Shown one piece after another: positions 29,677 to 39,065 of a stretch of DNA of 64,000 nt. A program made the position numbers and the translations under genes. A model generated the notes under the pieces. It was not told the DNA's origin, did not search any database, and worked only from the letters and a program-made list of their open reading frames with translations. This DNA is from CAVUQH01 sp963774445 (lineage in GTDB: Bacteria > Myxococcota_A > Polyangia > Haliangiales > Haliangiaceae): assembly GCA_963774445.1 (NCBI GenBank), contig CAVZFC010000022.1:434001-498000 (forward strand), written 5' to 3'. Positions within the stretch are counted from its first letter, which is position 1. Every line of letters begins with the position of its first letter.

Positions 29677-31395
29677 TCACCGGCGGTGGAGCCAGGCGGC
29701 GAGCCGCGCGGCGGGCTGGCAGTTGATCACGGCCTCGCGGTCAACCCATCCGCGCTGCGCCAGCTGCGCCCCGTAGGTCGCGCGCGATAGCTCCTCCGGC
29801 ACCGTCGCCCCCGAGCCAAAGGCGAAACGCGCACCCAGCTCGACCGCGCGGCGCAACAGCTCGGCCGGCGCGTCCAACCGATCGAGCTCACCGCCGATCT
29901 CGATCGCAACCTGCTGCTCGACCGCGGCAGACAACACGGCGCCGGCGTCCCAGCTCATCGGCGCCCGCGCGCCGACGATCCTGCCGGTCGGCCGCGAAAG
30001 GACGCGGACCAGCGGATCGCCCAGCGCCGCGGCGATTCGCCGGGTCTGCGCCTCGGCCTCGGCCTCGAGCTCGGTGTCAACCACGGCGATGGCGAAGTCG
30101 ACGCGGGCGCGAACCTCGTCGTCGCAGTGCACGGCGCCGTCCACGCCGACGGCCAGCTCGACCGCGTGGAAGATCGCCAGCTCGCCGGCGCGACCGCGCA
30201 GGGTTTCGATCCGGTCGGCCCGCTCGAGCACCTGGCGGGCCGTGCGCGGCGTCTCCCAGCCATCGCCGTGCCGGTCGACGATCGCGACGAACGGCGCCCC
30301 CCGCGTCGAGGCCGCCTCGATCATCTCCTCCAGCAGGGCGTCCGTGGCGGCGTACACGCGCAGATCGCCAACCAGATCTTCCGCCGCCGGAACCCGGGGC
30401 AGCGCGCCTTCGGCAGCCCGGGCGATCTCGCCGGTGTCCTCGCGCATCGGCGGCGGCACCCAGTCCATCTCCAGCGCCTGGTAGATCTCTTCTTCCGAGC
30501 GCTGCGCGATCACCTCGCTGCTCTCGGCGTGGGTCAGCCCGTACTCGTTGAGCGTCCAACCGCGCTCGATGGCGCGCTGCCGCAGCCCGATGTTGTGCGC
30601 CTTCGAGCCGGTGAAGTAGAGGATCGCCGCGCCCCACTGCTCGGGCGCGATGACGCGCAAGTCGATCTGGATGCCGCGCGCGACCACCGAGCTCTTGGTC
30701 TCTCCGTGGCCGAGCACCACAGTCACGCCGGGCGCGTCGACGAACGCCTGCATGACCGGCGCCGCGTCGGTCGCGACCGCGACGATGTCGATGTCGGCCA
30801 CGGTCTCGCGGAAGCGGCGCAGGCTGCCGCAGTACTGCGCGCGTTCGACTTCGTCCATCGCCTCGAGCCGCGCCGCCAGCTCTTCGGCCAGCGGCAGCGC
30901 CTCGGCGATGGGCGTCCGCTTTTCTTTGCCCGCCAGGCCGATCCGCTCGAGCGCCTGCGCGAGCTTCTCCTCGCTCTTGGCGCCGAAGCCGGGCAGGTCG
31001 CGGATGCGCTGGCCGGTGATGGCGGCGCGCAGATCCTCCAGATTCTCGACTCCGAGCTCGGCGCGCAACTTTTTGAGGCTTTTCGGCCCCAACCCGGGAA
31101 TCCGCGTCAGCTCGCGGAACGCCGGCGGATACGCCGCGCGCAGCGCCTCCAGCTTGGCGATCGCACCAGTATCGAAGTATTCGCGAATCTTCATGGCTGT
31201 GCTCTTGCCCACGCCCTCGATCTGGCACAGCTGTTTCTCGGACATCGCGGCGATGTCGTCCCGCACCAGCTCCAGCTCGTGGAGCGCATTTTCGTAGGCG
31301 CGGACGCGAAACGACTGCGCGCTGCCTTCGTCCAGCGCAGTCAGCTCGACCAGCTCAGCGAGCAGAGCGGTGATCTCGACGTTGCGATCGGTCAC
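29677..31395 (-). CDS. Family-X DNA polymerase with degenerate PHP domain
   Basis: 572 residues, the PolX layout. Helix-hairpin-helix motifs ('QIEGVGKSTAMKI', 'RIPGLGPKSLKKL', 'DLPGFGAKSEEKL') precede the polymerase site 'GSLRRFRETVADIDIVA' with the third carboxylate in 'IQIDLRVI'; 'YFTGSKAHNIGLRQRAI' fits the dNTP site. The PHP domain should begin 'DLHxHT' but reads 'VGDLRVYAATDAL', and later His motifs are lost too ('AIVDRHGDG', 'FGSGATVPEEL'). Gap-filling repair synthesis is likely; the metal-dependent 3'-5' exonuclease is probably dead. Confidence 0.92.
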   Translation of the reverse strand: MTDRNVEITALLAELVELTALDEGSAQSFRVRAYENALHELELVRDDIAAMSEKQLCQIEGVGKSTAMKIREYFDTGAIAKLEALRAAYPPAFRELTRIPGLGPKSLKKLRAELGVENLEDLRAAITGQRIRDLPGFGAKSEEKLAQALERIGLAGKEKRTPIAEALPLAEELAARLEAMDEVERAQYCGSLRRFRETVADIDIVAVATDAAPVMQAFVDAPGVTVVLGHGETKSSVVARGIQIDLRVIAPEQWGAAILYFTGSKAHNIGLRQRAIERGWTLNEYGLTHAESSEVIAQRSEEEIYQALEMDWVPPPMREDTGEIARAAEGALPRVPAAEDLVGDLRVYAATDALLEEMIEAASTRGAPFVAIVDRHGDGWETPRTARQVLERADRIETLRGRAGELAIFHAVELAVGVDGAVHCDDEVRARVDFAIAVVDTELEAEAEAQTRRIAAALGDPLVRVLSRPTGRIVGARAPMSWDAGAVLSAAVEQQVAIEIGGELDRLDAPAELLRRAVELGARFAFGSGATVPEELSRATYGAQLAQRGWVDREAVINCQPAARLAAWLHRR

Positions 31396-31518
31396 AGTCG
31401 GCGAGTCTACGCCGCACGTCCGGGCCGTCCAACGTGGGGCAGTGCGGCATAGTGCAGATCCCCCCCAGCGCGCTCGTTTCGCTGCAGAATCTTCGTATTC
31501 CAGCCCTCATGATTCCAG

Positions 31519-31566
31519 GCGATCGCACATGCGCTGCGCACAATTTCGCGGCGCAGGTGCGGTCGC
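31519..31566. other. Large imperfect hairpin in intergenic region
   Basis: A 20-bp stem (31519-31538 with 31547-31566) holding two G-U pairs and one mismatch, with an 8-base A/T-rich loop. It lies in the 322-base gap between the divergent polX-type gene and the lipoprotein/TonB-receptor operon. No T-run follows on either strand, so it is not a terminator. The remainder of the gap holds no gene that I can see, only a possible second, smaller hairpin near 31583-31610. Confidence 0.7.
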
Positions 31567-31717
31567 GGTCCATGACGCAGTGCGACCGGCGAACGGTTCG
31601 ACGCACCCCGTCGCGCGCGGTTAGACATGGTTTGATCGGGGCTTTTCACCGAGGAAAGACTTGCCTTCTTTGCCGGTCTGTTATTCGCTTGGGCCGTCGA
31701 GTAAAAGGAGGCTACGA

Positions 31718-32737
31718 ATGGCACCGTTCATTCGAACGCAGTGCGCGCCGGGTTCAGTGCGCGTCCGCGTTTCAAAACACAAAAATCAATTCTTGGCCTG
31801 CGCGGCTCTCGCTGCAATGGCTCTCGCGGCCGCCGGCTGCTCCGATCCGGGTTTGAAAACCGACTTGGATACGGAGGGGCCACCGGAGGTGCTCGCAGTT
31901 ACCGTACAGACGGAGGCGGCCAACGTCTTCGTCCCGGTCTTGGGCGACGTCGTCCCCGAGACCCCGGTCTACTGCGCGGCGACCGGTAAGGTGAACATTA
32001 TTGTCTGTCCCGAGGGGGCCGACTCTCAAATGCCCGCAACCGACGCGACCCCGCTCAACTGGGCCGTTCGGGTCACCTTCAGCGAGCTGCTCAACGCCGA
32101 CCTGGCCGAGGATCTCGTTGATTCCGATGGCGACGGTGTGATGGACACCGGCACTATCGCCAGCACCAAGCCGGTTACGTTGCAGTGCGGCGGCACGGAC
32201 GTCGCCTACGACGGCTACTACGATCCGGCCGGCAACCTGTACACCTACCCGCCGGGCCCGTCGCTCGTCGTCATCGCGACCGACTTCGTGGCCACCGGCA
32301 CCGCCGACTGCCAGCTGACCGTTGGCGGCGACAAGGTCCAGGACAAGGACGGCAACTCGCTGGCGATGGCAGATCGCGGGCCGTACAACTTCGGCATCGC
32401 GACGATGCAGCTGATCGACAACGATCCGCCCGACACCGCCGAGGGTGTAGACCCGGCCACCGTGCCGCTGCTGGCGTTCAACGCGCCGGTCAACATCGCC
32501 ACGGTTGCGGGGCAGGTCACCCTGAACGACGGCACCACCGACATCGCGATCACGCCGGCGATCAACGCCGACGATTCGACCGCGGTCAACCTGACGCCTG
32601 ACGCCGGCATGCTTGCCGAGAACACGACCTATACCGTGACGGTGCCGGCTAACGCCACCATCGCGGACATCGCGGGTGGAGCGCTCGACAACAGTGCCGA
32701 CTTCACCTTCACGTTCACCACCGGAACCGCGAACTGA
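31718..32737 (+). CDS. Lipoprotein with Ig-like (Big_5/SbsA-type) domain
   Basis: 339 residues; ATG 31718 follows AAAAGGAGG. The basic N-terminus is long, then 'LAAMALAAAGCSD' is the lipobox. The C-terminal half has the adhesin-like repeat 'PDTAEGVDPATVPLLAFNAP', 'LTPDAGMLAENTTYTVTVPA' and 'FTFTFTTGTAN', which are Big_5/SbsA Ig-like features. An earlier copy is seen at 'LNWAVRVTFSELLNADLAED'. Eleven bases separate it from the TonB receptor gene, so the two are co-transcribed and probably both at the outer membrane. Confidence 0.82.
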   Translation: MAPFIRTQCAPGSVRVRVSKHKNQFLACAALAAMALAAAGCSDPGLKTDLDTEGPPEVLAVTVQTEAANVFVPVLGDVVPETPVYCAATGKVNIIVCPEGADSQMPATDATPLNWAVRVTFSELLNADLAEDLVDSDGDGVMDTGTIASTKPVTLQCGGTDVAYDGYYDPAGNLYTYPPGPSLVVIATDFVATGTADCQLTVGGDKVQDKDGNSLAMADRGPYNFGIATMQLIDNDPPDTAEGVDPATVPLLAFNAPVNIATVAGQVTLNDGTTDIAITPAINADDSTAVNLTPDAGMLAENTTYTVTVPANATIADIAGGALDNSADFTFTFTTGTAN

Positions 32738-32742
32738 GGAGG
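32737..32742 (+). promoter_or_regulatory. Ribosome binding site of the TonB receptor gene
   Basis: AGGAGG overlaps the lipoprotein stop. It lies six bases before ATG 32749, while ATG 32743 would follow it without any spacer, so 32749 is the better start. Confidence 0.75.
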
Positions 32743-32748
32743 ATGACC

Positions 32749-35700
32749 ATGACTCGTCACGTCATTCGCAAAAGTGCCAGTGCGCTGGTCGCCTCGGTTG
32801 CGCTTCTCGCGACCCTGGCGACTGCTCACGCGCAGGACTCCACGACTGGAGCCGTGCGCGGCCAAGTTGTCAACAAGGCTTCGGGCGAGGGCGTCGCCGG
32901 CGCAACCGTCGTCGCCACCTCTCCGTCGTTGCAGGGGTCGCAGACCGCGATCACTGATGCGAGCGGTACCTACGTCATTACCAACCTGCCTCCGGGCACC
33001 TATCTCCTGGCCGTCTACTACGCCGACGCGCAGTTCCAGCGCAAGAATGTGATCATCTCGATCGGTAAGGCCGTCAAGGTCAACATCCCGATCGACACCC
33101 AGGCCAAGGGTGGCGAGGTGATCAACATCGAGGGGACGGCGCCGCTGATCGACCAGGAGTCGACCAAGACCGGCGTCACCATCAACAAGGACTACACCGA
33201 CAACATCCCGACCGGCCGTACCTTCGGCGCGGTGCTGGGCGCCGCCGCCGGATCGCAGGGCGACCTGTACGGCGTCTCGTTCGGTGGCTCCACCTCGGCC
33301 GAGAACACCTACATCGTCGAGGGTCTGAACACCACCGACCCCGGCTTTGGTCTGCTCTCGACCAACCTGCCCAACGAGTTCATCTACGAGACCGAGGTCA
33401 TCACCGGCGGCTACAACGCCGAGTACGGCCGTTCCACGGGCGCCGTGATCAACGTCGTCACCAAGTCGGGCTCGAACGAGTTCCACGGCTCGGTCTTCTC
33501 GTACTGGACTCCGGGCTCGCTGGTCGCCAGCCAGAAGGAGATCCCGACGGCCGGCACCTCGATCTTCCGTTCCGACGAGCTTGCCAACAAGTTCGACGTC
33601 GGCGCCGAAGTCGGTGGCCCGATCGTCAAGGACAAGCTGTGGTTCCACGTCGGCATCAACCCGTCGTACAACGACACCACGGTCAACCGCGACATCAAGA
33701 CCCAGGTCGACAAGGACGGGGACGGTGTTCCCGACGTCGACGCGAACGGCTTCACCATCCTCGAGCCGATCAACGATCCGACGGCGCACCGTTCGTTCGA
33801 CGATACTCAGGGCCAGGTCTACTACACGGCCAAGATCAACGGCGCGGTCAACCCCAACCACCAGGGGCAGATCTCGTTCCTCGGCTCGCAGCGGAAGCAC
33901 GACTACATCTTCAGCGTCACTGGTGAGCCGTCGGCTACCCAGCTGAACGTTGACGAGGGAATCATCGACGTCGCCGGCAAGTGGACTTCGAAGTTCAACG
34001 ACAACAAGACCCAGGTCGACGTCGTCGCCGGTATGCACACCGACAACATCGATCAGAGCCCGTATCACGCGGCCGGCGCTGGCAGCCAGGTTCGCTACGA
34101 GACTCCGCGGCCCCTGACCGACTTCATGAACATCGAGGGCCAGGTCCCCGGCGCGTGTGATGACGGCGCCAACGATCCGTACCCGATGATCACCAACTGC
34201 CCCGCGACCCTGTACCGAACCGGTGGCGTCGGCTTCCTCGAGGACGACAACGCCAAGCGTCTGGTCGGCATCGCGTCGGTCACCCAGCGGGTCAACGCCG
34301 CCGGTCACCACACGTTCAAGGCCGGCGTCGAGGTCGAGGACCAGAACTTCGACAGCGCCCGCCAGTACACCGGTGACGGTTGGTACCGGCAGCGCTCGAG
34401 CGGTCTGTGGACCATCCGCACCTTCCAGACGGTCGAGGACAACGGGCCGCTGCAGTGCGGGCCGGACATCAATGGCGACGGCACCCCCGACGCCACGTGC
34501 GGAACGGTTCAGGGCGACCTCACCTCGAACACGCACACCCGCAACCTGGGCGCCTACCTGCAGGACTCGTGGGCGATCCGCCCCAACCTGACCCTGAACG
34601 CCGGCCTTCGCTACGAGCAGCAGACGCTGTTCACCGCGGATGCCCTGCACGGCAAGATCTCCAACGTGACCGGCGAGCCGATCCCGGACGTCGCCTTCAA
34701 GCTGGGTAACATGATCGCGCCGCGCCTCGGCCTCATCTACGACTGGACCAACGAAGGCAAGTCGAAGGTGTTCGCCCACTGGGGCCGGTTCTACGAGTCG
34801 ATCCCGATGGACATCAACGTCCGCGCCTACGGCGGCGAGATCATCTCCATCGACTACTACCTGCCCACCGCGTGCGACCTGGACAACCCGGTCGGCTCGT
34901 GCGACAGCGATCAGCTGATCTTCCCGCTGACCTTCGGTGATTCGGACGTGCTCCACGATCCGGGCATCAAGGCCCAGTACATGGACGAGATCGTCGCCGG
35001 CACCGAGTACGAGATCCTTCCCGACCTCAAGATCGGCGCCAACTACGTGCACCGCAACCTGGGCCGCGCGATCGAGGACGTCTCGACCGACGGCGCGACG
35101 ACCTACGTCGTGGTCAACCCGGGTGAGGTCCACCAGGGCTCCATCGACGGCCTCCGCCAGGAGGCGATGGACGAGATGGCCGCCGGCAACCAGGGGCGGG
35201 CCGACTTCCTCAACTACGAGGCGGACAACCTCCAGGGCAACGGCTTGTTCGACAAGCCGAAGCGCACCTACGACGCCATCGAGATCAAGGCGAACAAGCG
35301 GTTCTCGAACAACTTCTTCGTCCTCGCGTCGTACACTTACTCGCGGCTTCGCGGTAACTACCCCGGTCTGTTCTCCCCGGAGACGGGCCAGCTGGATCCG
35401 AACCTGACCTCGATGTACGACCTTCCCGAGCTGATGGCCAACCGGTACGGAGCTCTCAAGGCCGACCGTCCGAACAACTTCAAGCTCGACGGTTACTACG
35501 TCCTGCCGGTCGCCCAGCACAAGGGCGCCGCGACCTTCGGCCTCAGCGCTCGCGCCGCCTCCGGCATCGCGAACACCCCGCTGGGCGGAAACTTCGCGTA
35601 TGGCCGCCAGGAGTCGTACATCATCCCGCGTGGCTCCGCCGGCCGCTCGCCTCTGGCGACGCGTTTCGACATGCACGTGGCGTACGGTCACCAGCTGAGC

Positions 35701-35961
35701 AAGATGACCAAGCTGGAGGCGTTCGCGGACATCTTCAACCTGTTCAATCAGCAGACCGAGCTGTCGCAGGATGAGGAGTACACCTTCGACAACGTCAACC
35801 CGATCATCGGTGGTACCGACGCCGACCTGGCTCACGCCAAGTCGCTCGCGGGCAGCGGTGACTCGACCTCGACGCTGATCGAGAAGCAGCCGAACTACGG
35901 CAACGTGGCGACCCGTCAGGCGCCGCTGAGCATCCGGTTCGGTCTCCGCCTGACCTTCTAG
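32749..35961 (+). CDS. TonB-dependent receptor, Oar-like
   Basis: 1070 residues from ATG 32749. Signal peptide to 'TAHAQD'. Residues 35-110 are a carboxypeptidase-regulatory-like fold ('VRGQVVNKASGEGVAGATVV', 'ITNLPPGTYLLAVYYADAQF'), the plug follows ('IPTGRTFGAVLGAAAG', 'YIVEGLNTTDPGFG', 'GGYNAEYGRSTGAVINVVTK'), then a 22-strand-type barrel ending 'SIRFGLRLTF' with terminal Phe. This architecture is that of Oar, which in Myxococcus exports or presents signals and protease at the surface. Cargo here is unknown. It ends in a strong terminator. Confidence 0.93.
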   Translation: MTRHVIRKSASALVASVALLATLATAHAQDSTTGAVRGQVVNKASGEGVAGATVVATSPSLQGSQTAITDASGTYVITNLPPGTYLLAVYYADAQFQRKNVIISIGKAVKVNIPIDTQAKGGEVINIEGTAPLIDQESTKTGVTINKDYTDNIPTGRTFGAVLGAAAGSQGDLYGVSFGGSTSAENTYIVEGLNTTDPGFGLLSTNLPNEFIYETEVITGGYNAEYGRSTGAVINVVTKSGSNEFHGSVFSYWTPGSLVASQKEIPTAGTSIFRSDELANKFDVGAEVGGPIVKDKLWFHVGINPSYNDTTVNRDIKTQVDKDGDGVPDVDANGFTILEPINDPTAHRSFDDTQGQVYYTAKINGAVNPNHQGQISFLGSQRKHDYIFSVTGEPSATQLNVDEGIIDVAGKWTSKFNDNKTQVDVVAGMHTDNIDQSPYHAAGAGSQVRYETPRPLTDFMNIEGQVPGACDDGANDPYPMITNCPATLYRTGGVGFLEDDNAKRLVGIASVTQRVNAAGHHTFKAGVEVEDQNFDSARQYTGDGWYRQRSSGLWTIRTFQTVEDNGPLQCGPDINGDGTPDATCGTVQGDLTSNTHTRNLGAYLQDSWAIRPNLTLNAGLRYEQQTLFTADALHGKISNVTGEPIPDVAFKLGNMIAPRLGLIYDWTNEGKSKVFAHWGRFYESIPMDINVRAYGGEIISIDYYLPTACDLDNPVGSCDSDQLIFPLTFGDSDVLHDPGIKAQYMDEIVAGTEYEILPDLKIGANYVHRNLGRAIEDVSTDGATTYVVVNPGEVHQGSIDGLRQEAMDEMAAGNQGRADFLNYEADNLQGNGLFDKPKRTYDAIEIKANKRFSNNFFVLASYTYSRLRGNYPGLFSPETGQLDPNLTSMYDLPELMANRYGALKADRPNNFKLDGYYVLPVAQHKGAATFGLSARAASGIANTPLGGNFAYGRQESYIIPRGSAGRSPLATRFDMHVAYGHQLSKMTKLEAFADIFNLFNQQTELSQDEEYTFDNVNPIIGGTDADLAHAKSLAGSGDSTSTLIEKQPNYGNVATRQAPLSIRFGLRLTF

Positions 35962-35979
35962 CCTCGGGCGATACTCGAC

Positions 35980-36016
35980 AAGGCCGCGCGTCTTCTGGAC
36001 GCGCGGCCTTTTTTTT
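35980..36016 (+). terminator. Rho-independent terminator of the TonB receptor operon
   Basis: A 13-bp perfect stem (35980-35992 with 35998-36010), loop TTCTG, and a T-run at 36009-36016. It lies 18 bases after the receptor stop and just before the end of the convergent gene at 36021. Confidence 0.97.
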
Positions 36017-36020
36017 GCCC

Positions 36021-36398
36021 TCACCCAGCCTGGTAACCGACCTTGACGGTCTCGCACACGCGCGTCTGCTCCGGGGCGGCGAACGGCTCGAACGTCCAGG
36101 TGCGTGCGTCATCGACCACGGCCTGGTCGTAGGCACTCATCCCCGAGCTCTCGACCACGCTGGCCGAGGCGACCTGGCCCGCCGGCGTTACGCAGACCCG
36201 GATCCCGGCCTCGACCTGGCCCTGGTGCTCCAGCGCGATGGCGCGGTTGAAGCGGCGTACCGTGGGCAGCTCGTCACCGCCGCTGGTCCGCGCGGGAAAC
36301 GCAATCGTGGCCGTCGCCGGGTCGCGCGGCGCGGGTTGGGTGGAGGCCGCGCAGGCGGCCAGGGTCAAGGTTCCGAGGGCAATGGCCAGTGTCTTCAT
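36021..36398 (-). CDS. Lipoprotein with TonB C-terminal-like domain
   Basis: 125 residues. Lipobox 'LTLAACAAS'. The last 65 residues ('IRVCVTPAGQVASASVVESS' then 'YDQAVVDDARTWTFEPF') match the TonB/AgmX-type C-terminal fold found in energy transducers and in many myxobacterial outer-membrane lipoproteins. It has no TonB membrane helix, so it is not a working energy transducer on its own. It is convergent with the TonB receptor; a link is possible but not shown. Confidence 0.8.
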   Translation of the reverse strand: MKTLAIALGTLTLAACAASTQPAPRDPATATIAFPARTSGGDELPTVRRFNRAIALEHQGQVEAGIRVCVTPAGQVASASVVESSGMSAYDQAVVDDARTWTFEPFAAPEQTRVCETVKVGYQAG

Positions 36399-36522
36399 CG
36401 TGGGTCCTCCAGCTTCCAGTCCTGTGGGGCGGGACCAATGCAGGCGGCGTGCCTCTCGCTTGGAGCCGTTCGCTGCGCGTGCCGTCGCGTTCGCAGCTGC
36501 GCGAGGACCTCATCGGCTGTCG

Positions 36523-36541
36523 CACCGCTGTCGCAGCGGTG
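36523..36541. other. Small perfect hairpin upstream of TonB-C lipoprotein
   Basis: A 7-bp stem (CACCGCT/AGCGGTG) with loop GTCGC, in the 181-base gap between two minus-strand genes. No T-run. The rest of the gap shows no gene. Confidence 0.35.
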
Positions 36542-36579
36542 TCGCAGAAGTCGCGGGCTGGTTTCCCTGAGTTGATCGG

Positions 36580-38982
36580 CTAGTCGAAGAGATCGGTCAG
36601 GGCGCGCAGGCTGTCGCGCGCGGTCTCGAGCTCTTCGGTCGCCTGGCTGATCGACGTCGTGATGACCTCGACCGACTTGCCGCCGTCCATGACCGCGGCT
36701 TCGTCGCTGGCGGCACGCAGGCTCGCGCGGAGCGAGCTGATCGCACCTTCGAGACCAAGAAGGTGCTCGCGCGCGGCGTCGGCTGGCGATTCGGTGGCCG
36801 GGGCGGTTGCGCCTGCAGCTGCGGCGGTGCGGGCGGTCTCCAGCTCACCGCAGGTCTCTTCCAGCTCCTTGCGCAGCGCCTCCAGCCGATCTTCCAGATC
36901 GAGCGTCTTTTCCTCGGCCTCGCGACGGAGGAGACGCTCGCTCTGGAGCTGCTCGGATTCGGCCTCCAGCTCGCTGGCGCGGAGCTGCAGCCGCCCCAGC
37001 GCTTCCTCGGCGTCGGCGGCTCGGCGGCGCGTCGCCTCCAGCTCGGCGGCGTCGGTACGCGCGCCGTCGGCGTTGGCGCGGGCGGCCTCGAGCTCGGCGC
37101 GGAGCTCGTCGGCATTGGCGCGGGCAGTCTCGAGGTCGGCGCGGAGCTCGTCGGCGCCGGCACCGTGGGTCTGGGCGTCGGCGCGTGCGGCCTCGAGCTC
37201 GGCGCGTGCAGCCTCGAGCTCGGCGTGGAGCTTGTCGGCGTCGGCACCGTGGGTCTGGGCGTCGGCGCGTGCGGCCTCGAGCTCAGCGCGGAGCTCATCG
37301 GCGTCGGCGCGAGCGGCATCGAGCTCCTGGCGAAGGGTCTGCCGCTCGGCCTCGGCGCGTTCGAGCGCGGCGCCGGCATCGCCGGACGAGGCGCGCAGAT
37401 CCTCGAGCTCACCGCGCAGCGAGGCGGCCTCGGTGCGCGCGGTGTCGGCGGCGCGCCGCAGCTCGTCGGCTTCGGCACTGGCTGCCGCGAGGCGGCTCTT
37501 GGCCTCCTCGGCCGCGCCACGCCAGCTGTCGACCTCGGCGGCGACCTCGGCGCGGGCGCGGTCGGCGTCGCCCCGCGCTTGTGACGCGGCTTCGCGCCAG
37601 CGTGCGGCCTCGGCTTCGGCCTCGGCTCGGGCGGCGCTCACCATCTCGTCGCTTTCGGCGCGGAGCGCCTGTAGCCGGGTCTCGGCGTCGGCGCGGGCCT
37701 GTTCCAGCCCGGCGCCGGCGTCTCCGGCCGAGCTGCGCAGGCTCTCCAGCTCGCTCTTCAGCGCCTCCAGCTCGTCTCGTGTGGTCTGCAGCTCGGTGCG
37801 CGCGTTCTCCAGGCCGGTACGCAGGGCCTCGGCGTCGGCGCGGGCCTCGTCCAGGGCGTCGGCCCCGGCGCTTTCCTCCAGCTCGGCGACGCGGGCGAGG
37901 GCGTCCTCGGCCCGGGCACGCTCCTCGTCGCGCTGGCGCGACGCCTCGGCGGTGGCGGCCTCGGCCGCCTCGGCGTCGGCGCGCGCCGCGTCAACCTCGC
38001 GGCCCAGGGCGTCGCGCTCGAGCTCGAGGTTGGCAACTCGTTCGGATTCGGCGGCGCCGGCCACGACCGCGGCGGTTTCGTGGTTGGCGCGGGCCTCGTC
38101 CAGCGCTGCCCGCGCGTCGTCCAGCGCTGCCCGCGCCTCGTCCAGGGCTGCGCGGGTTTCGGCCAGCGTCCCCTCGAGCGCGCCAATCTCTCCGGTCGCG
38201 GCCGCCAGGTCAGCGCGCGTGTCCTTCAGCTCGCCCTCGAGCGACTCCACCCGCAGCGCCGTCACATCGCTGTCGCGCGTCGCCGCCACCCGTCCGGCAC
38301 GAGCATCGTCGCGTTCGGTCTCGACCGCGGCCAGCTGGGTGCGCAGGGCGTCAACGGCCGCGCCTCCGGCGCGCGCGACCTCGAGCTCGGACGACAACGT
38401 GGCGGCGCGGGTCTCGCTCTCTTCGGCGCGATCGACCGCCTCCCGGTGCGCGGCGCGGGAGCGGGCGAGCTCGTCCGACAGCTGTCGGACGGTCTCTTCT
38501 TGTAGTTTGCTGCGCTCGTCGTCGCCGGCGCCGCTGGCGGCCTCGGCCTGCACGCGCAGGCGTTCGAGCTCCTGGTGCAGCTCGCCCAGGCGCTGGCCGA
38601 GGGCGTTGCGCTCGTCGATTACGCCAGTCCGCTCGGCCCGCTCGGCCCGCAGGCGCGAGACCAGCTGGTTGACCGTGCCGGCGGCCGGCGCCTGGCCGGG
38701 CGCGGCGATCTGCAGGATGATGCCGCCGACCACGGCGAACTCACCGGGGGGGAGCGGGCCGCTGGTCACCCGCGCGGGACCGACGTAGACGCCGTTGGCC
38801 GATCCGAGATCTTCGATCCAGTAGTGACCCTCGTGGAAGAACAGGCGGGCGTGCTGGCGCGAGACCTGTGGATCCTCGCTGCGGATCGCGCACTCGGGGT
38901 TGCGTCCGATCACGATCGGATCGGTGCCAAGCTCGAAGCTGCGATCGACACCGTCGGCGTCCCAGTAGACCAGCGTCGCCAT
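36580..38982 (-). CDS. FHA-domain protein with very long coiled coil
   Basis: 800 residues. Residues 1-95 are a forkhead-associated domain ('DPIVIGRNPECAIRSEDPQV', then 'SRQHARLFFHEGHYWIEDLG' and 'SANGVYVG'), which binds phosphothreonine peptides, for example those made by kinases such as the two in this window. The other 700 residues are Ala/Glu/Arg-rich heptads, a near-continuous coiled coil, with tandem segments built on 'ELEAARADAQTHGA'. It ends 'DSLRALTDLFD'. It is probably a cytosolic scaffold or filament-forming protein. No neighbour identifies its process. Confidence 0.85.
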   Translation of the reverse strand: MATLVYWDADGVDRSFELGTDPIVIGRNPECAIRSEDPQVSRQHARLFFHEGHYWIEDLGSANGVYVGPARVTSGPLPPGEFAVVGGIILQIAAPGQAPAAGTVNQLVSRLRAERAERTGVIDERNALGQRLGELHQELERLRVQAEAASGAGDDERSKLQEETVRQLSDELARSRAAHREAVDRAEESETRAATLSSELEVARAGGAAVDALRTQLAAVETERDDARAGRVAATRDSDVTALRVESLEGELKDTRADLAAATGEIGALEGTLAETRAALDEARAALDDARAALDEARANHETAAVVAGAAESERVANLELERDALGREVDAARADAEAAEAATAEASRQRDEERARAEDALARVAELEESAGADALDEARADAEALRTGLENARTELQTTRDELEALKSELESLRSSAGDAGAGLEQARADAETRLQALRAESDEMVSAARAEAEAEAARWREAASQARGDADRARAEVAAEVDSWRGAAEEAKSRLAAASAEADELRRAADTARTEAASLRGELEDLRASSGDAGAALERAEAERQTLRQELDAARADADELRAELEAARADAQTHGADADKLHAELEAARAELEAARADAQTHGAGADELRADLETARANADELRAELEAARANADGARTDAAELEATRRRAADAEEALGRLQLRASELEAESEQLQSERLLRREAEEKTLDLEDRLEALRKELEETCGELETARTAAAAGATAPATESPADAAREHLLGLEGAISSLRASLRAASDEAAVMDGGKSVEVITTSISQATEELETARDSLRALTDLFD
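37159..37284. repeat. 84-bp tandem repeat within the FHA coiled-coil gene
   Basis: A 42-base segment at 37159-37200 recurs identically at 37243-37284, 84 bases apart (28 residues, four heptads). It encodes two 'LEAARADAQTHG' blocks of the coiled coil. The surrounding heptads are related but diverged. Confidence 0.85.
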
Positions 38983-39065
38983 CCCGCTGCGATTCTACTA
39001 ATAATTCCGCCCCCATGAACAAGGGGCGGGGCCCTGGATCTGGATCGCCCGGCGCGCGGGCGCCC

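Noticed and set aside
32629..36057. Long open frame on the minus strand opposite the TonB receptor
   Set aside because: Its codon pattern mirrors the receptor gene; the product has no signal, fold or family, while the plus-strand protein is a complete receptor.
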